This document shows, piece after piece, positions 61,832 through 64,000 of a stretch of 64,000 nucleotides of DNA (positions are counted from its first letter, which is position 1; every line of letters starts with the position of its first letter). The notes under the pieces are model-generated. The model was not told the origin of the DNA and searched no databases. It was given only the letters and a program-made list of their open reading frames with translations. Both the position numbers and the translations under genes were made by a program. This DNA is from Desulfobulbus sp. (GTDB lineage: Bacteria; Desulfobacterota; Desulfobulbia; Desulfobulbales; Desulfobulbaceae). The DNA is taken from contig JAQUEZ010000004.1 of NCBI GenBank assembly GCA_028684915.1, positions 1 through 64,000 of the forward strand, given 5' to 3'.

Positions 61832-62089
61832 ATGAAATTTTTTGACTTTTTTAAATCAAAAAAACCGGGTTCTGCGTCCGTGGCCAAAGAGCGGTTGCAG
61901 ATTATCGTTGCCCATGAGCGACGGCGTTCCACCACCCCCGACTTTCTGCCGCAACTGCAGAACGACATTCTGGAAGTAGTACGAAAATACATCCAGATCA
62001 ACGAAGAGCAGATTAAGCTTTCGGTGGATAAACATGGCGATTTTGAAGTGCTTGAGCTCAATATCTCCCTAGCCGAGTCGGGCAAGTAG
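61832..62089 (+). CDS. minE: cell-division topological factor MinE
   Basis: An 85-residue protein. N-terminal amphipathic MKFFDFFKSK and anti-MinCD helix (AKERLQIIVAHER) followed by the dimer domain. Normal length. ATG 61832. It ends in TAG, which shows that TAG works as a stop in this genome. Confidence 0.95.
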   Translation: MKFFDFFKSKKPGSASVAKERLQIIVAHERRRSTTPDFLPQLQNDILEVVRKYIQINEEQIKLSVDKHGDFEVLELNISLAESGK

Positions 62090-62121
62090 TCCTCGTTCCG
62101 GACGTGCCAATCATGCTGCAC

Positions 62122-62159
62122 TCCAGGGAAACCGGCGGACTTCGTCGAGTTTCCCTGGA
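62122..62159. repeat. 11-bp inverted repeat between convergent genes
   Basis: TCCAGGGAAAC (62122-62132) and GTTTCCCTGGA (62149-62159). No T run follows, so a terminator role is uncertain. Confidence 0.5.
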
Positions 62160-62258
62160 TATCTCCTGCTCCGGAGGCTTCTGGGCCTCAGGAGTCCCTT
62201 TGTTCTCTCCGCTTTTCCCCCTAATACCAGCGTAATCCGGTGTTGCTTCACGCCTGTT

Positions 62259-62510
62259 TTATTTTTCCTGCTCCTGATGCATGAAGGAATGGACCTCGGA
62301 GTAGGTGATGATCTGCACTTCGGCCTCCATGTTGGCCGACTTGAGCAGCGTTGGTGGCGTTTGGCCAGGTTTGAGCGGGACCAGCTCGGCCTGGTTGTCA
62401 TCGACATAGAGGATGATCATTGGAGCCCGAGCCGTATCTTCCAGGCGGAATGCCTGCAGTTTGGTGGTTTCTTTATCAACGACAATGGTATTGTCTTGGA
62501 TAGTGTGCAT
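62259..62510 (-). CDS. small conserved-looking protein of unknown function
   Basis: An 83-residue protein beginning MHTIQDNTIVVDKETT, with a beta-rich core and a C-terminal helix (SEVHSFMHQEQEK). ATG at 62510. No known motif is recognised. Same strand as the activase gene, 151 bases further on. The coding-like amino-acid pattern is the main support. Confidence 0.5.
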   Translation of the reverse strand: MHTIQDNTIVVDKETTKLQAFRLEDTARAPMIILYVDDNQAELVPLKPGQTPPTLLKSANMEAEVQIITYSEVHSFMHQEQEK

Positions 62511-62661
62511 CGCTCTTATCCCTTGGATGTGTTGAGTGAATGTGTTTTTTTCCCGAAAGCGTGTAGGCGGCAATCCTGGAAGAGCTGCCACGCAACAGGC
62601 GTTTAAGAGGCCTTCTATACCAGCTCTAACAATAAGCGTTAAGCAAAAAGCACGGGTAGGG

Positions 62662-63414
62662 TCAGCGGCAAGCGTGGAGAGCGGCGCCATGGGCACCAAC
62701 CATCTCCGGTTGGTCGGGGATAAGCGGGGTGCATCCAAGGGCCTCGGTGAGCAGACGCACCACGCAGGGGTTGTTGGCCACGCCGCCGGCAAAGAGCAGC
62801 GGCTGGTTGAGGCCGACTCGGGAGAGCATGGTCATGGTCCGTTTGACGATCGATGCGTGCAGGCCAAGGGCGATATCCTCGGGCTTTTTACCCCTGGCCA
62901 TGAGGCTGACGGCCTCGGTTTCGGCAAACACGGTGCACATCGAGTTGATCTCGAGTCGGGTGGTGCCGGCAAGCGCATAGGCACCGAACTCCTCCAGGGG
63001 AATCTGGAAGACCGTTGCCAGATGCTCAAGGAATTTTCCGGTCCCGGCGGCGCAGCGATCGTTCATCTCAAACTTGCTGACCTTACCGCCCATGAGGGCA
63101 ATAGCCTTGGTATCCTGACCACCGATATCAAGCACGGTCCGGGCCTCGGGGAAGAGGTCGTATGCACCCAATCCATAGGCTTTGATCTCGGTGATCGTCT
63201 CGATCTGGGGGCAAATTGCTTCATTCTCAACCAAGCCGCGGCCATAACCGGTGGCTACCAGCTTGTCGAGTTTGAGCCCCTTGGTGAGCGTGTGGATCTG
63301 CTGCCGTGGGTCAAAGGTCGTGGTTGTTTTTTTTCGGTCGATCACCTGGTGCGGATCGCGCACCACCAATTCAATGGAGCGCGATCCGATGTCTATGCCG
63401 CCGAATAAGGGCAT
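62662..63414 (-). CDS. CoA-enzyme activase (BcrA/BadF/HgdC family)
   Basis: A 250-residue ATP-dependent electron donor, a dimer bridged by one [4Fe-4S] cluster. The ligands are Cys in NDRCAAGTG and in INSMCTVFAE. ASKHA phosphate loops: GIDIGSRSIE and LDIGGQDTK. The last block GGVANN is typical. It activates a dehydratase or reductase, here surely the product of the adjacent upstream gene, which ends three bases before its start. Confidence 0.93.
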   Translation of the reverse strand: MPLFGGIDIGSRSIELVVRDPHQVIDRKKTTTTFDPRQQIHTLTKGLKLDKLVATGYGRGLVENEAICPQIETITEIKAYGLGAYDLFPEARTVLDIGGQDTKAIALMGGKVSKFEMNDRCAAGTGKFLEHLATVFQIPLEEFGAYALAGTTRLEINSMCTVFAETEAVSLMARGKKPEDIALGLHASIVKRTMTMLSRVGLNQPLLFAGGVANNPCVVRLLTEALGCTPLIPDQPEMVGAHGAALHACR

Positions 63415-63417
63415 GGC

Positions 63418-64000
63418 TTATTTCACCATCTCGACAAAGGCCTCGATGCGGGTCTTGAGCTGTTCCACATCTTCCATGCTATAGTCGGTGGCAATGGCCA
63501 GCATGGGCACACCGGCCTGCTGTAGGGTTTTTTCGATTTTGATCGCCTCGTGCTCATAGGGCTGGCAGAACATAAGGCTGTAGTGGATCACGCCGTCCGC
63601 CTTGAGCTCCTTGACCATGGTTTGAATGTTGGCCTGACGCTCCAGGTTGGGGGTAAAACAAGCGCAGTCGATTTTCAGATAACGCTCCACCAGGGCATCG
63701 ATCATCTCGTCCATGGTTGTGGCGTCTTCGCTGACCAGGTCCCTGGAGTTGCGGGTACCAATGCAGGATTCTTCACCAACGATGACTGCGCCGCTGCTCT
63801 CGACAATATAGGGCAGTTTCCAGTTGGGTACGGCCATGGGGCAGCCGCTGAGTAGCAGGCGCGGCGTACCGACCGGGGCCACTCCCTCGCCGCTTGCGAT
63901 GCGGGCCTCGATCTGGTTACACAAGGTGTTGATGCTGGCGGTGAAGCGAACCGGATCATCATAAAAAGAAACCTGGTTAATCAGGAGGGCATCACGGCCG
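63418..64000 (-). CDS. 2-hydroxyacyl-CoA dehydratase/double-cubane reductase subunit (partial)
   Basis: C-terminal 193 residues; the gene continues beyond the right edge. Conserved sites: SGCPMAVPNWK, GEESCIGTR, CACFTPN and MFCQPYEHE, the Cys positions that hold iron-sulfur clusters in HgdB/YjiM-type proteins. The resemblance to YjiM and its activator YjiL suggests a double-cubane-cluster reductase rather than a classic two-subunit dehydratase. The substrate is unknown. Confidence 0.85.
   Translation of the reverse strand, partial: GRDALLINQVSFYDDPVRFTASINTLCNQIEARIASGEGVAPVGTPRLLLSGCPMAVPNWKLPYIVESSGAVIVGEESCIGTRNSRDLVSEDATTMDEMIDALVERYLKIDCACFTPNLERQANIQTMVKELKADGVIHYSLMFCQPYEHEAIKIEKTLQQAGVPMLAIATDYSMEDVEQLKTRIEAFVEMVK

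Noticed and set aside
9279..62089. Genome-wide reassignment of TAG to glutamine
   Set aside because: Several full-length, conserved genes end in TAG at their normal length (hoxH, hsp20, minE, lipB), so TAG is a working stop.

Overview
The window looks like chromosomal DNA of an anaerobic, energy-versatile bacterium of the Desulfobacterota, most likely near the Desulfobulbales. This is inferred from the gene mix (N-type ATPase operon, two-gene SufCB/SMS-type Fe-S module, PEP-CTERM protein, HoxEFUYH hydrogenase, double-cubane dehydratase with its activator, many PAS-rich hybrid kinases) and from moderate GC. No 16S gene or other direct taxonomic marker is present.

Layout. 0.5-2.4 kb: a thioredoxin-fold/DsbD-like membrane protein (minus) and a small zinc-ribbon protein. 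3.1-9.2 kb: an N-ATPase operon in the order atpD-C-Q-B-E-F-A-G; atpB is frameshifted and no atpR is visible. 9.3-11.1 kb: a SufC/SufB-like pair whose ATPase has an in-frame TAG exactly at the Q-loop glutamine. 11.5-12.2 kb: a PEP-CTERM protein. 12.4-16.0 kb: a universal stress protein fused into an operon with a P2C-like (Na/K-type) P-type ATPase. 15.9-22.1 kb (minus): a decayed coiled-coil membrane gene, a CLCA-like metalloprotease/VWA surface protein carrying a frameshift and an in-frame TAG, a transthyretin-like repeat protein and a response regulator. 22.9-28.0 kb: hybrid kinase, cyclopropane-fatty-acid synthase, Pcm, a small unknown and a cold-shock protein. 28.6-36.0 kb: a CheB-CheR-PAS fusion, a multi-PAS kinase split by a 9-G tract, and a REC-PAS-LuxR regulator. 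36.4-42.3 kb: acetyl-CoA synthetase, 2-oxoacid/acetoin dehydrogenase E1 alpha, E1 beta and E2, an acyl carrier protein and LipB in one tight operon. 42.4-43.5 kb: UspA and Hsp20. 43.7-48.5 kb: HoxEFUYH bidirectional [NiFe] hydrogenase. 49.5-52.6 kb: a secreted Cys-rich unknown convergent with a class A beta-lactamase-like hydrolase. 52.8-57.7 kb: truncated amidohydrolase, nitroreductase, Cache hybrid kinase and a SBP_bac_3 protein. 57.8-62.5 kb: another hybrid kinase, then minC-minD-minE. 62.3-64 kb (minus): a small unknown, a CoA-enzyme activase and a 2-hydroxyacyl-CoA dehydratase-like double-cubane protein that runs off the window.

How it fits together. Energy conversion dominates: ion-translocating N-ATPase, P2C pump, NAD-linked hydrogenase and acetate/2-oxoacid to acetyl-CoA chemistry with its own lipoylation support. 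Signal transduction is unusually dense, with four hybrid or multi-PAS kinases, two stand-alone regulators and a CheB/CheR fusion.

Most notable. (1) Three genes carry a single in-frame TAG, each where context suggests CAG (Gln). (2) Four genes carry one-base frameshifts, one in a 9-G tract. (3) Three dispersed miniature inverted-repeat families (about 152, 165 and 141 bp) can be defined, one nested inside another and one supplying the C-terminus of a protein. Sequencing error, gene decay and recoding or phase variation cannot be separated from sequence alone.
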